Part shown: positions 48,257 through 58,602 of the stretch, one piece after another
Numbering within the stretch: position 1 is the stretch's first letter
Layout: each line of letters starts with the position of its first letter
NCBI GenBank assembly: GCA_949317995.1
Contig: OX439035.1
Coordinates: forward strand, 6,075,227-6,139,226
Direction: 5' to 3'
Source of the DNA: Acholoe squamosa
Taxonomy: Eukaryota; Annelida; Polychaeta; Phyllodocida; Polynoidae
Length of the DNA stretch: 64,000 bases
Made by a program: the position numbers and the translations under genes
Notes under the pieces: generated by a model
Databases searched by the model: none
Seen by the model: the letters and a program-made list of their open reading frames with translations, nothing else
Told to the model about the DNA's origin: nothing

Positions 48257-48736
48257 ATGGCCCACCTACAAGCTCTCTCTGCTCTGCCTGTCCCCCAGGT
48301 GATGGAGGTGGGGAGTCCAGCTAGGGCCCTGGTTGAGTCTAACCAGACCATCCATTATGGGTACATAGTGAGTAATTTCAAGGAGATCATTGAGCATGGT
48401 GATGTGATGGTCTGTAATTACTCCTGCCATTATTTCCTGGGCTCAGCCTTGCGTCGGGGGGCCACTGTGGCCCTTCTGACTAGGGCCTTGGGCAATATGG
48501 GTTTCTGGCCCATGGATTATAGCCTAGGGCCGCGGGAGCGAGTGCTATGGGATTATTTGTTGGCGGCATCCCTCCTCGATCTTGCGGCATCCGGGAATCC
48601 ATCCACGGCTGCCGAGTATGGACTGGGGATGCTGGAGGCCCGGCTCGCTGAGTGGGAGCAGGATCACGGCCATATGTATGGCTCGGACTCGGCCCCGGAC
48701 TCTCCCATTGATGTTGAACCCGAGGATCTGTGGTAG
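48257..48736 (+). CDS. Antisense accessory ORF in the retroelement, 159 aa, unknown function
   Basis: On the strand opposite gag, pol and env, an ORF starts at an ATG in a strong Kozak context (GTACCATGG) and runs 159 codons to a TAG 150 bases from the convergent env stop. The protein has a balanced composition, mostly helical: NQTIHYGYIVSNFKEIIEHG, NYSCHYFLGSALRRGATVAL, then RERVLWDYLLAASLLDLAAS and an acidic end (DSAPDSPIDVEPEDLW). It is clearly more GC-rich than the flanks. A pyrimidine-rich tract ending in AG (near 48030) could be a splice acceptor upstream. I recognise no family. Antisense ORFs between pol/env and the 3' LTR are known in some plant Ty3/Gypsy lineages and in deltaretroviruses; an accessory role is inference. 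Confidence 0.5.
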   Translation: MAHLQALSALPVPQVMEVGSPARALVESNQTIHYGYIVSNFKEIIEHGDVMVCNYSCHYFLGSALRRGATVALLTRALGNMGFWPMDYSLGPRERVLWDYLLAASLLDLAASGNPSTAAEYGLGMLEARLAEWEQDHGHMYGSDSAPDSPIDVEPEDLW

Positions 48737-48885
48737 GATCCCGACTGACTGAAACCTAGGGTGTAAAAACCCGCCATCCCAAAGGCCCTTTTCAGGGCCG
48801 GCAAATTGTCCGAAAAGTTCTGAATACTGTCTCTGATGTGTTGTCTCCTGGTGGTGGACTGGGGGCAGCCTAGGCTGTGGGCGGT

Positions 48886-51800
48886 CTAGGCTGTTTCCAC
48901 AGTCACCGGGGAGGGCTGGTGGTTTAGAAAATTAGCAATAGTCTGCATGTTTGACCTTGCGGTCTCCTCCTGTTGTTCGTCAATAATTATATCTGTTGTA
49001 TTTTCCAGTGCTGTCATGGTCACCGGGCTGGTGCCACAATCATTCTGGAGAAGCATGGAGTAGTACAGTCCTTTGTTTTTAAGGGCTGGTATAGTACTGA
49101 ACCTAGTGCGCCAAGGTAGGTGTATCACCTGAGGGAGGTGATAAGCAAATTCTCCTCTCTGTGTTGTTATAACTGCTGGTCCATTCCAGGTAAATATAGC
49201 CTTAGGTAGTGGGAAGGTTTTAACCACTATATCCTTATAGGTAGGGGCAGCTGCTGACTTAATCTCATCAAATTCATGTGGTATTGGCCTCAAGGGTAGC
49301 GCGAAGTTTGAGTCTCCACAATATATTTTAAAATATATTGTGGGGTTTGTGCGCTTGGCCACATTTTTCTTGCCACAGTGTGTCTGTGCAAATTTCTTAA
49401 GGTACTTCATTATTCTGTAGGCTGAGTAGATGGTCAGGGTGAATAATATAGCAATTATCAGGGTGTGGGTTTCCTGAATTGTGAGGAAAGGGGTGTGGGT
49501 TTCCTCTGTAGGGGTTAGTTTGGTAGGATTCTTATCTGGGAGCAATTTGTGTAGGGGCAGCTCGGTGACTAGTCTGAATGCTTTGGCTGTAGGCAGGTAG
49601 GCTACAGTTCCTCCTAGTCTGTATAATTTGAGTAGTATGTATACTATAAAAATGTGAGCTGATATCCCTAGGATGAGTGCTAAGCTTTGGAAGATTGGAT
49701 GCTCTGTAACTCGACGTAGGTATGATTCCTCGTAGCGCGTTTCCATTTCCTTATTAAGGTTGGAGGCATCTTTTAATACTGTTTTGGCAAAGGGCTCTAA
49801 ATTTAGTTGAGTAATATCATCCATGATTGGATTTTCCTGTAGTTTTTCTAAGGTTCTAGAAAGGTTTACTACTGGGAAATTTGGAAGATTCTCTCTTTCA
49901 TCTGGTTTGGTTTCAGAAATTTTGTTAAGTGCTGCCATGAATGGTAAATTAATTGTCTTGAGAATGTAATGAAATGATAAGGTTGAGTTACAGGGCAACC
50001 TTGTGTTTGGAAGAGAAAATTCTCCTACACTGATCGTGCACCCACAGGGTACACCTATGATTGAGTATGATTGAGTAGGACTGGGCCTTCCGAGTTTCAG
50101 ACGTTTTACCATGGCAGTTGATAAAGTAATGGGGTTCATTAGTAGTGACCAGATACTCATCTTCAGAAATGGAAATAGCATGGGTGGTAGGTGCCTGCAG
50201 TGGTGAAACTGTAAACTTGCAATGTTCCTTAATCTGTTGAGCCTGGTTAGTAAAAATGGCTACAGGGCATGTAGGCCTGTGTTTATAGATTCTACCATTT
50301 ACATCTCTGCATACCTTTACTGTAGTACCTTCACATGCCTGCATATCTGCTGAGTCCAATTCGATAAATAATGATTCATCGTAAGATACTGCTAGAAACT
50401 CAGTTGTGGTTTGTAGTTTGGTGACTCCTCTGGTGGGGGTCTCCTGTGTGTCTATAGGCATGGGTGATGTAATCATTTGGTACAGTTTGAAGGTTGAGGT
50501 GGTAGATTGAATTATAATGTCCAGATGAATATATATATGGTGAGCTGAGTAAGTGTATGAGGTCAGCTTCTGTGAATAATAGAAATCTAAGTCATTGATT
50601 GCGACTTGTGCTCCAGGGTGTGTAATCCTAAGTTTGTTATTAATGTCAATTAGATATCTAGCAAGGTCTGAGGGTGGCACTATATCAGGGGTTAGGATCC
50701 CTGATGATAGCATCCTCAGGGCTGCATTTGTCCTTTGCAGTGATTGAACTGTATTCATTCTTGCTGCTATGATAATTAATGCATCATTTAATACTTGCAT
50801 TTTCTCCCTTTGATTTTTCTCGTGCCTTGAATATGAGTCAAGTGACCTGGACATGTTAGAGGCCCACAGGTTGACGGTGTCACCTATGGTGTTGATTGTG
50901 CTGTCCAGTACCTTCTTATCTTGGATGTATGCTTTGACAAACTTATCTTGTCTGTCTGTGATCTTTTCAATGAGATTAGCTGCTTCCTGATCCTGTTTAG
51001 CAAATTTTCTTAGTATTTCATCTATGTTCTTGAGCTGTCCCATTACTTGGTTTACATCTTCTACTGTGGCTAGGCCTAGCACACCGCGAAACAGGGGTGC
51101 TAGAAAACCCAGTATGGCCTCTCTTTTGGCCTTTTCCAATGTGTTTATGGGGTTGGATAAGAACAATTTGATGGAGGCTAGTGTTTCGTTTATCTCCTTG
51201 TCTGCAATTTCCAGCAAGGTGTCTAGCTCCTTAGCTTGTTGGATAATTTGGCCAGAGGTATGATCTTGTAGAGTAGGAGTGGTCAACTGGAGTATTCTAT
51301 CCCTTATGGATCCTTGGGTAACGGGTGCCCGAGGTATCTTGTAGGGGATAGCTAACAACAGAGACCCCAAATAGGTATTAATTGTACATTTCTTGGTTTT
51401 AAACAGTAGTCCCATTGCTTAAGTAGTTGTGTATGAAGTAGCATTATGATATGAAAGGTCTAAGTACCTCTATGGAGCCTCTATCTATGAGTGACTGTAT
51501 GTAACGCGCTTGATCGGTATCCGCCTGCGCGGAGGGCATTTGACATGGTATTGCTTCATTGGCTGTGGGCAACCTGAGAGTTATCTGAGCTGTACTACTG
51601 CTATTTAATATGTTACTAGACATGTGTGGCTGGTATTTTAGGCCTGTTTGGATACTCCTAGTTAATTTTTGGACCTTCTGGCTTGATTGATGTAAGAAAA
51701 TTAGTCGCAAAAAAGTGCAATTTTATTTTCCGAGGCATACGGGAGACCCCAAATAGGTATTAATTGTACATTTCTTGGTTTTAAACAGTAGTCCCATTGC

Positions 51801-53018
51801 TTAAGTAGTTGTGTATGAAGTAGCATTATGATATGAAAGGTCTAAGTACCTCTATGGAGCCTCTATCTATGAGTGACTGTATGTAACGCGCTTGATCGGT
51901 ATCCGCCTGCGCGGAGGGCATTTGACATGGTATTGCTTCATTGGCTGTGGGCAACCTGAGAGTTATCTGAGCTGTACTACTGCTATTTAATATGTTACTA
52001 GACATGTGTGGCTGGTATTTTAGGCCTGTTTGGATACTCCTAGTTAATTTTTGGACCTTCTGGCTTGATTGATGTAAGAAAATTAGTCGCAAAAAAGTGC
52101 AATTTTATTTTCCGAGGCATACGGGAGACCCCAAATAGGTATTAATTGTACATTTCTTGGTTTTAAACAGTAGTCCCATTGCTTAAGTAGTTGTGTATGA
52201 AGTAGCATTATGATATGAAAGGTCTAAGTACCTCTATGGAGCCTCTATCTATGAGTGACTGTATGTAACGCGCTTGATCGCTATTTGGCCAATTACGAGT
52301 AATTTTAGACAGCTGCTCACATAAAGAAAACACTGTAGGAATGGAAGAATGATGATTGTTTAAGAAAATATAGACAATGAAGACATAATAACTTGAATTA
52401 CATGCATATACAATGGATATTAAGCCTGTGAGGGTAAAGTTAAGGTTTGGTGTTAGAAATTTATGAAAAATCTCAATCTTCTTAAAACGTTATGTCACAT
52501 AACTTCAAAAGTTTTCAAGCCTCAGTCCTAATTTTTGGTACACTTATTCATAACTATTATAGTTGTTTGGACACTGAATATGGTTATCACAGATACATTA
52601 TTGAAGAAGTTCTATGCATGAGAATTAATATCGATCAAGCGCGTTACACGATTTATACCTCTTTACTGCGACTGTGATAAAAACTGACATCCTGGGAGTT
52701 AATGACTTGAATGGAACTTTTCATACACCCAAGATATAGGGCTATCAATAAAATAAAGTCTTGAAATGTAATCCTGAGTTTGTCATGTTGGGCCCCTGAC
52801 CCTGATAGGTGGGCGAACTCACAGGATTCGCCCATCTTGTAGGGGATAGCTAACAATAGTGTTGTGGTTGTATGTCCATTGACCAATGGTTGAGGGCTAG
52901 GTTTGAATACTACTCCTATGTTTTGTCTCACCACAGGTGTATAACCTGCAGTAAGTGGTTCAATAGTATATAATAACAGCATAGTTAGCAGTATGGGTGA
53001 AACTCTCAGTGTCCCCAT
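48886..53018 (-). pseudogene. Envelope-like glycoprotein gene (F-like/errantiviral type), split and frameshifted
   Basis: Three pieces are seen. The N-terminal piece (53018 to 52834) starts at an ATG in good context (ACCATGGGG) and encodes a signal peptide (SPILLTMLLLYTIEPLTAG). A transposon fragment then interrupts the gene. The middle piece (51358 to about 50080) has a basic KAKR site followed by a hydrophobic fusion-peptide-like stretch (ILGFLAPLFRGVLGLA) and long heptad-repeat helices. A frame change near 50060 to 50090, at a 10-base tandem duplication, leads to the last piece (to 48886), with a membrane segment (ALILGISAHIFIVYILL), a second hydrophobic segment (TLIIAILFTLTIYSAY) and a long tail. 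Layout resembles baculovirus F/errantivirus envelopes, which mediate membrane fusion. Both breaks make this copy non-functional. Confidence 0.7.
51359..52833. mobile_element. One-ended fragment of the DNA transposon inside env
   Basis: The right edge (52833) is a true transposon terminus: read inward it starts GGGCGAATCCTGTGAG and stays collinear with the left end of the 9-kb element for about 550 bases, then enters about 2.4 of the 382-bp repeats. The left edge (51359) is a break inside a repeat unit, with no inverted repeat. The insert is flanked by a 23-bp direct repeat of env sequence (51336 to 51358 and 52834 to 52856). Compared with the complete element the terminus is diverged at several of its first 25 bases, so it derives from a related family member. 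Confidence 0.8.
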
Positions 53019-53844
53019 GGTGCTTGTGTAAAGCAAGTTTGCTGTTTTAAAGTCTTGTCAAATTTGTAGTGATTTGGTGCTGGTAAAGTCTAAGTGTATG
53101 GTGTAACACTTTTAAATGAAGTGGTTCAAACTGTACCTTTGCAAGATTGAGCTGTCTTGGCAATATGTCCGGTGAGTCTATAGAGATTGACCAGTAAATG
53201 GTAAGGTCAGGTTGAAGGTGAAGTAGGTGTGTTCTTTATCCTAGTGCAGTCTCTCCTAATGGAGAAGTGGGCTGGCTAATTCCCAAGTGGGGTCCTGTAG
53301 ACTTGTGTTCCAGACTGCAGCTGGATGAAGACTGATGGTGGGCTATGGTCCACAGTGCTTCTTATGTAGCCTACCCTACCCACATCCATTGTGGGCCTGG
53401 TATTGTTTCTCTGGAGTCAAGGCCTTGATCTCCAGTGTCTGCAACTGTGGGGGTCTATTGTGTACTCTGTGTACTGGTAATTAGCTCCTCCTGTCATCCA
53501 GGACAGCCATTCATGACCGTCTAGACAGTTGTCTGAGTGTAGCTTATAAGGTCAATTGATCTCTATAGACTGCTGTGTTGGCATAGCGCGCTCTTTCATG
53601 TGGGGATTAGGCTTTAGACACTCCATTGTGTTACCCTTACTCTTCTTAGACTTCATGTCTGCTTTACTTGGGGGGTCCCAGTCTTTGACCCTTTCAGAGG
53701 CAATAACCTACTGATATATTTACAAATTTGATTGGCTTTATATACATAGTAATTCATTATCAGTCACACATGTCTTATGTGTGGATGAAGAGAATTTGTA
53801 ATACATTTTGAAAATCTTATGACTTTGGTATCTCAATCTTGTTT
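53019..53844 (-). other. Pol-env intergenic region
   Basis: No ORF or repeat is seen in these 826 bases. A splice acceptor for an env mRNA would be expected here, but I cannot choose one. Confidence 0.4.
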
Positions 53845-56800
53845 CTAATTTCTTGAAACTGCACCACACCTAGATGTCTTTCTTAGTATGTGGTGTGCAG
53901 GCCTAGGCTTGATAGGGCCTATGCCTGTGGTTTCTCTTGTAAGGGTGATATCGTTTTTGTTCCTTACAATTTTGCTGTAGTATTTGGCCTCATGTGGAAT
54001 AAGCCTGTGTGCAAATTCATTGTTTCTGACAGCCATAACCTTTTTCAGTCTGTCTATGTGCACTGGTCTGGCCACCAATAGATTGGTGTCCAAGTTTTTG
54101 AGTTTGGCACTTGTCAAACTAGGTCTATCTACTACAACATATGGTCCCATAAAAAGGGGTTGAAGTTTCTTACACTCTGTATTGGTCAGGATTCTTGGTA
54201 TGTTTAGGTACACCATGTCGGTGACCTTGATTTCCTGTGGTGTAAGTTTCTTATCATATCTATCCTTTCTTTCCTTTTGCAGCTTGGCGACCCTTTCTAT
54301 AGCTTTCCTCCTAGAGGTATCTTGATTTGTTATCATGTTAGCTACATGGTCTGCTACTGTGGATATGTCTTCCTGTATTCCCAGCCCTAAGTCCATTGGG
54401 GTGGCTGGGTTTCTTCCATGGAGTAGGAAGAAAGGGGTGAATCCTGTGGTTTGGGATTCGGTGTTGTTTAATGCAAAGGTTATGGGTTCAATAAATGAAT
54501 CCCAATTGTTTTGGTGCTTTGAGCAGAATGCTCTGAGTGCTGTGCCTATGCTAGCATTGAATCTCTCTACAAGCCCATTTGATTGTGGCCTGTATGGTGA
54601 GGAGAATTTATGTTTGATCTTGAGGTGTTTAGTTAACTTTGTGAACTTTGCACCTGTATAACATGTTCCATTGTCTGTTTGAAGAGTGGCTGGTGTTCCA
54701 TGATGACAAATTATATTCTTGTAGAACTCTGCTGCTGTTGTCTCAGCTTTTAAGTCAGTAGTAGCCCAAGCTGTTGCATATCTGGTAGCATAATCTATGC
54801 AGACTTGTATATGTTTGTTTCCCCTGGCAGTTGTGGGAAGTGGTCCCACCGCGTCTAGGTTTAGGAACTTCATTGGTGAAGTCATGTACTCTCTCACTGT
54901 CATTGGTGTTTTGTGTGAGTGTACTTGCCTTTTTGCTGTGAGGCATGTGTGGCAGGTGGAAACATATTTTGTTGTGTCTGCTAGCATAGACTTCCAATAT
55001 ACCCTAGGTCGGAGTGCTGACAGCATCCTACTTGAACCAAGATGGCCGCCGGTAGGTGAGTCATGGAAATACTGAAGTGTACTTGTTACCCATTGCTGTG
55101 GTATAACAATTTGAAGTGGTACAGTATTGGTTTTTCTCCAATTTATGGGGCATATATGGACTAATGTACCATTTACCAAGGTGTATGTCTGGCCTTGGTT
55201 GATGATTCTATTTCCTTGTGCTTTTTGTGCAGGCAAGGTCCCATCCTCAAGATACTGTATGAGGGGCAATAGGTCCTTGTCTTTCCTTTGTTCCAAGCCA
55301 AGGTTTGTACCTGAGATGGATGTGTCGGGAATCTGATCCAGTAGTTGATTTATATCTAGCACATGTTGTTTTATTCTGTCTCTTTCTTTTTCTTTTTCAT
55401 CGACTATTGGCCTATCTTGTGCCTTTTGTTGGGGTGTGTCACTCTTGTTTTGGTGTGTAGGCTCCTTTGGAGGGCCTATTCTCGCCTTAATGGGAGTGGC
55501 AACCTTTTTCTTTAAAGGCACAATTTGCTTTCTGTCATTCTTCTTTGTCTCAGAGTTCTTTGACTTAGTAGATGCAGTGTCTTTTGTGACATTTTTCCTG
55601 GCAGGTGGGGTTTTGGTAGGTTTGTTTCCTGTGACCTTTTTCTCCTTTAGAATAGTTTGTGATTGTGTGGGGGGTTTTGGTGTGCCCTCCTGAATCATTT
55701 CTCTAGTCTTTGAGCGTGTGGTCATAGGACACAAATGGTTTGATGTTTCCTCTCCCTGCATTGGTTCAAAGAATCTGACTGATTTAGAAGTTGCTTGAGT
55801 AATAGCATATATTGTGTCTTCTGGATCTTCATCATCTGAGTCAGGTGGGGTGAAGGGTGGCTCCTTAGGAGTTGCCTTCACTATCTGATTGAGTGATGAG
55901 AATTCAATAGGCTCGAAGTCATTATCTGGAAAGAGTTGTGAGTATTCTCTCTCACAGTGGCAAAACACATAGTGTGTAGATTGCTTCAAGATACCCCTAA
56001 TGGGTGTCTCTGGCCTTTCAATGGTGTTGGGTGGATCATCCCTTCTGAATGGTACTTTCTTTGTTACTTTTGCAAACTTGGTTCTACTGGCTGCTCTAAC
56101 TCTCCTTGGTGGGGGTGGAGGGTTAGTCATGGGTCCAGAGTCTGGGTATTCTCTTCTAGACATAGCATCTGGTGGTGTGTTATCATCACCTTTCACGTGT
56201 TGGATGGTGAATGAAAATTGTTGTATGTCTAGAGCCCATCTGGCCCATCTATGTGTGAGTCCTGTATTGGTTAATAGTGGGATTAGGGCTGCATGGTCTG
56301 TGTATAGTTGGAAGTGTCTGGTCTCTAGATAGTGTCTGAAGTGTAATACTCCATACACTACTCCCAGTAGTTCTCTTTCTGTGGTATTGTAATTTCTCTC
56401 ATGTTTGGAGAGGGTTCTACCTGCAAAGGCTACTGGTCTGAGCACTCCTTCATTATCTCTCTGTGAGAGTACAGCTCCTAAACTCACATTGGAAGCATCA
56501 GTTGCCAAACTGAACTCTTTCTCATAGTTTGGATATCTGAGAAGAGCATTGGTACAGAGGGCATGCTTTAATGTTTTGAAAGCATTATCTGCCTCTTCTG
56601 TCCAGACAAATGCTTTGAGATGTGTCTGTAGATCATATAATGGTCTAGCAATTTGGGCATAACCTTTGATAAACTTTTTGAAGTATTGGCATAGGCCTGT
56701 GAAGGATCGGACATTTTTGACTGATTTTGGTGTTGGGAAGGTTTTGATTGACTCCACCTTTGTGGGAGATGGTTGTAGTCCCATGGGTGTGACTCTCATT

Positions 56801-58602
56801 CCCAAGAAGTCTATTCTGTCTATGAAGTATTCACATTTTGATTTCTTCAGTTTGAGTTTACCAACTCTTAGGCTGTTGAACACATCTTCCAGGTCATGGA
56901 AGTGTTGTTTGATTGATGGTGATAATACCAATATGTCATCTAGGTATGGTAGGGCACATTTGTACTTGAGTTTGTTCAGAATTAATGTGACTAGATGGCA
57001 GAATCCCGCCGGTGCCGTCGCTAAACCCATCGGCATCCTTTCATAGACATATTTTTTGTCATTTGCTATGAATGCGGTTTTATGCTGGTCCTCCTGTCTT
57101 ATAGGAATTTGAAAAAATCCCTGTTGAGCATCTAGCTTACTGAATACTCTTGGTCTGAGTGACCCTATCATGTCTAGAGTGTCATCGGCCCGGGGTGTAG
57201 ATAAGGCTTGATTTATCGTGTTCTGGTTCAAATAACGAAAATCTGTGACGAGCCGATGGCCTCCCGATGATTTTTGTACTAAAAAGGATCTGGAGGCCCA
57301 GGGGCCCTCGGCACATTCTCTCAGAATGCCCTGTTGTACTAGCCTTTCGCACTCTTCCCCTATTGCGGCCTGTTTTTCTGGTGTTTGTCTATATGGTAGG
57401 AAATGACATGGTACTGCCTCAGGTTTTACATGTATTGAGTGTGTATACAGGTGTGTGGCACCAATGTCTCCATCTTTTCCTACAAATACATCATCATACT
57501 TGGTCAGCAGTGATTTTAATCTATCATGCTGATCTTTGGATGTGAGCACAGATTTTGGTGGAACATTCTCTTCCAATTCTGGCTCGAGGTCATGTGCCTC
57601 ACTATGTATAGCAGCTATTTCAGAGAGTCTGATTGAGTTGGGTTCAGGGTCAGCATATGTGGACTCACAGTCTGAGTCTCTGTCACTGAATTGAGTTACA
57701 TCCTCAGGCCGTATGGCTGAGATGGATTGATCAGCGTGTGTGGTTGTGTCTGACACCTGTTGGGGTTTTTCTAAATCAGATTCCTTGACTTCCTGAAATA
57801 GAGCTATGATGGCACCCTTTTTGATTTTATGTGGGCGCCTGCTGGTGTTGAGTAACACTAGGGGATGTTTGTTATTTTCCCTGGGGGTTACTGCTGCCCT
57901 TTGAACTAGATATGGGGCATTGTTATTTCTTTGGAGGTTATCTACTACTCCAGTTTTGCCTTGCAGTGATTGAGTAGATGTGACCTTACCCAATACTGCA
58001 AGTTCAGAGAATGGAGGGATGGTAAAATCCCTCACTGCCCTAATGGGTTTGAGAATTTGTTCAGGATCAACATTAAATTCAATTTGAGATTTTGTAGTGC
58101 TTAAGAAATCTGTGCCGAGTACAATGGGCTGTGTGAGGTTGGGTATTACAGCAAATTGGTATTGGAATCTGACACCTTGGATTCTAAAGTTCAGCATAGC
58201 TGAATGTCTAACATGACACACCGATCCATCTGCCAAATGGATGTTGATTTTAGATTTCCTCAGTTGGATATGGAATCTCTTTTGGAGATCCATGAGGAAT
58301 GATTGTCTGACACAGGTGATAGTAGCACCTGTATCAACCAAACATTGTACATCTGAAACATCATATAGATTTGCATTGATACAGCCATTTTGAAGAAGTA
58401 CAATAGAAAGCTTGGTACTCTCACCTGTATCCTTTGATGCTGAATCTGGTGGGGTGATGTGTATCACTGATGGACGCCTCTGTCTGTTAGATGGTAGATT
58501 GGCACTAGCAATTGTCTCTGGTTGGATCTTTGTTAATCCTGATTGGTTGTTTGTATTTGGGGTGTCACAGTGCACTGGCCCATCGGCACTGTGACATCCT
58601 AG
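53845..58602 (-). CDS. pol: Pol polyprotein: protease, reverse transcriptase, RNase H, integrase
   Basis: An intact frame of about 1,580 codons with no ATG at its start; it overlaps the end of gag in the -1 frame, so it is probably made by ribosomal frameshifting near the sequence GGAAAAC just before the gag stop. Positions count from 58575. The aspartic protease has VDTGA at 80 to 84. The RT carries YLDD near 544 and RNase H has FSLATDAS and LYTDHAAL. A long low-complexity linker of about 350 residues (roughly 815 to 1165), rich in K, T, P and E, follows. The integrase has the H-H-C-C zinc site (HLGSSRM, CHTCL), the catalytic Asp in LNLDAVG, QTDNG and the Glu of QSNGLVERFN, and ends with a GPY-type module (LFMGPYVVVDRP). 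Domain order is that of Ty3/Gypsy. It copies element RNA and integrates the DNA. Confidence 0.92.
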   Translation of the reverse strand, partial: LGCHSADGPVHCDTPNTNNQSGLTKIQPETIASANLPSNRQRRPSVIHITPPDSASKDTGESTKLSIVLLQNGCINANLYDVSDVQCLVDTGATITCVRQSFLMDLQKRFHIQLRKSKINIHLADGSVCHVRHSAMLNFRIQGVRFQYQFAVIPNLTQPIVLGTDFLSTTKSQIEFNVDPEQILKPIRAVRDFTIPPFSELAVLGKVTSTQSLQGKTGVVDNLQRNNNAPYLVQRAAVTPRENNKHPLVLLNTSRRPHKIKKGAIIALFQEVKESDLEKPQQVSDTTTHADQSISAIRPEDVTQFSDRDSDCESTYADPEPNSIRLSEIAAIHSEAHDLEPELEENVPPKSVLTSKDQHDRLKSLLTKYDDVFVGKDGDIGATHLYTHSIHVKPEAVPCHFLPYRQTPEKQAAIGEECERLVQQGILRECAEGPWASRSFLVQKSSGGHRLVTDFRYLNQNTINQALSTPRADDTLDMIGSLRPRVFSKLDAQQGFFQIPIRQEDQHKTAFIANDKKYVYERMPMGLATAPAGFCHLVTLILNKLKYKCALPYLDDILVLSPSIKQHFHDLEDVFNSLRVGKLKLKKSKCEYFIDRIDFLGMRVTPMGLQPSPTKVESIKTFPTPKSVKNVRSFTGLCQYFKKFIKGYAQIARPLYDLQTHLKAFVWTEEADNAFKTLKHALCTNALLRYPNYEKEFSLATDASNVSLGAVLSQRDNEGVLRPVAFAGRTLSKHERNYNTTERELLGVVYGVLHFRHYLETRHFQLYTDHAALIPLLTNTGLTHRWARWALDIQQFSFTIQHVKGDDNTPPDAMSRREYPDSGPMTNPPPPPRRVRAASRTKFAKVTKKVPFRRDDPPNTIERPETPIRGILKQSTHYVFCHCEREYSQLFPDNDFEPIEFSSLNQIVKATPKEPPFTPPDSDDEDPEDTIYAITQATSKSVRFFEPMQGEETSNHLCPMTTRSKTREMIQEGTPKPPTQSQTILKEKKVTGNKPTKTPPARKNVTKDTASTKSKNSETKKNDRKQIVPLKKKVATPIKARIGPPKEPTHQNKSDTPQQKAQDRPIVDEKEKERDRIKQHVLDINQLLDQIPDTSISGTNLGLEQRKDKDLLPLIQYLEDGTLPAQKAQGNRIINQGQTYTLVNGTLVHICPINWRKTNTVPLQIVIPQQWVTSTLQYFHDSPTGGHLGSSRMLSALRPRVYWKSMLADTTKYVSTCHTCLTAKRQVHSHKTPMTVREYMTSPMKFLNLDAVGPLPTTARGNKHIQVCIDYATRYATAWATTDLKAETTAAEFYKNIICHHGTPATLQTDNGTCYTGAKFTKLTKHLKIKHKFSSPYRPQSNGLVERFNASIGTALRAFCSKHQNNWDSFIEPITFALNNTESQTTGFTPFFLLHGRNPATPMDLGLGIQEDISTVADHVANMITNQDTSRRKAIERVAKLQKERKDRYDKKLTPQEIKVTDMVYLNIPRILTNTECKKLQPLFMGPYVVVDRPSLTSAKLKNLDTNLLVARPVHIDRLKKVMAVRNNEFAHRLIPHEAKYYSKIVRNKNDITLTRETTGIGPIKPRPAHHILRKTSRCGAVSRN

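Larger units (their letters stand above)
37761..52647. promoter_or_regulatory. Family of 17 CpG-rich motifs ATCAAGCGCGTTAC in the DNA transposons
   Basis: Plus orientation: 38119, 38501, 38883, 39265, 39628 (variant GGTC), 42928, 45482, 45512 (ends TTAT), 45887, 46231 and 52633. Minus orientation: 37761, 44961, 45128, 51501, 51883 and 52265. Thirteen are inside the 9-kb element and four in the env-splitting fragment; I found none elsewhere in 64 kb. The core GCGCG is rare in this AT-rich DNA. The best reading is binding sites of the transposase or a regulator, like the subterminal repeats of CACTA and hAT elements. Confidence 0.8.

Noticed and set aside
37575..52833. One 15-kb transposon using the inverted ends at 37575 and 52833
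   Set aside because: A matching inverted end with ATAT duplication exists at 46638, and env sequence lies between 46643 and 51358, so there are two separate insertions.
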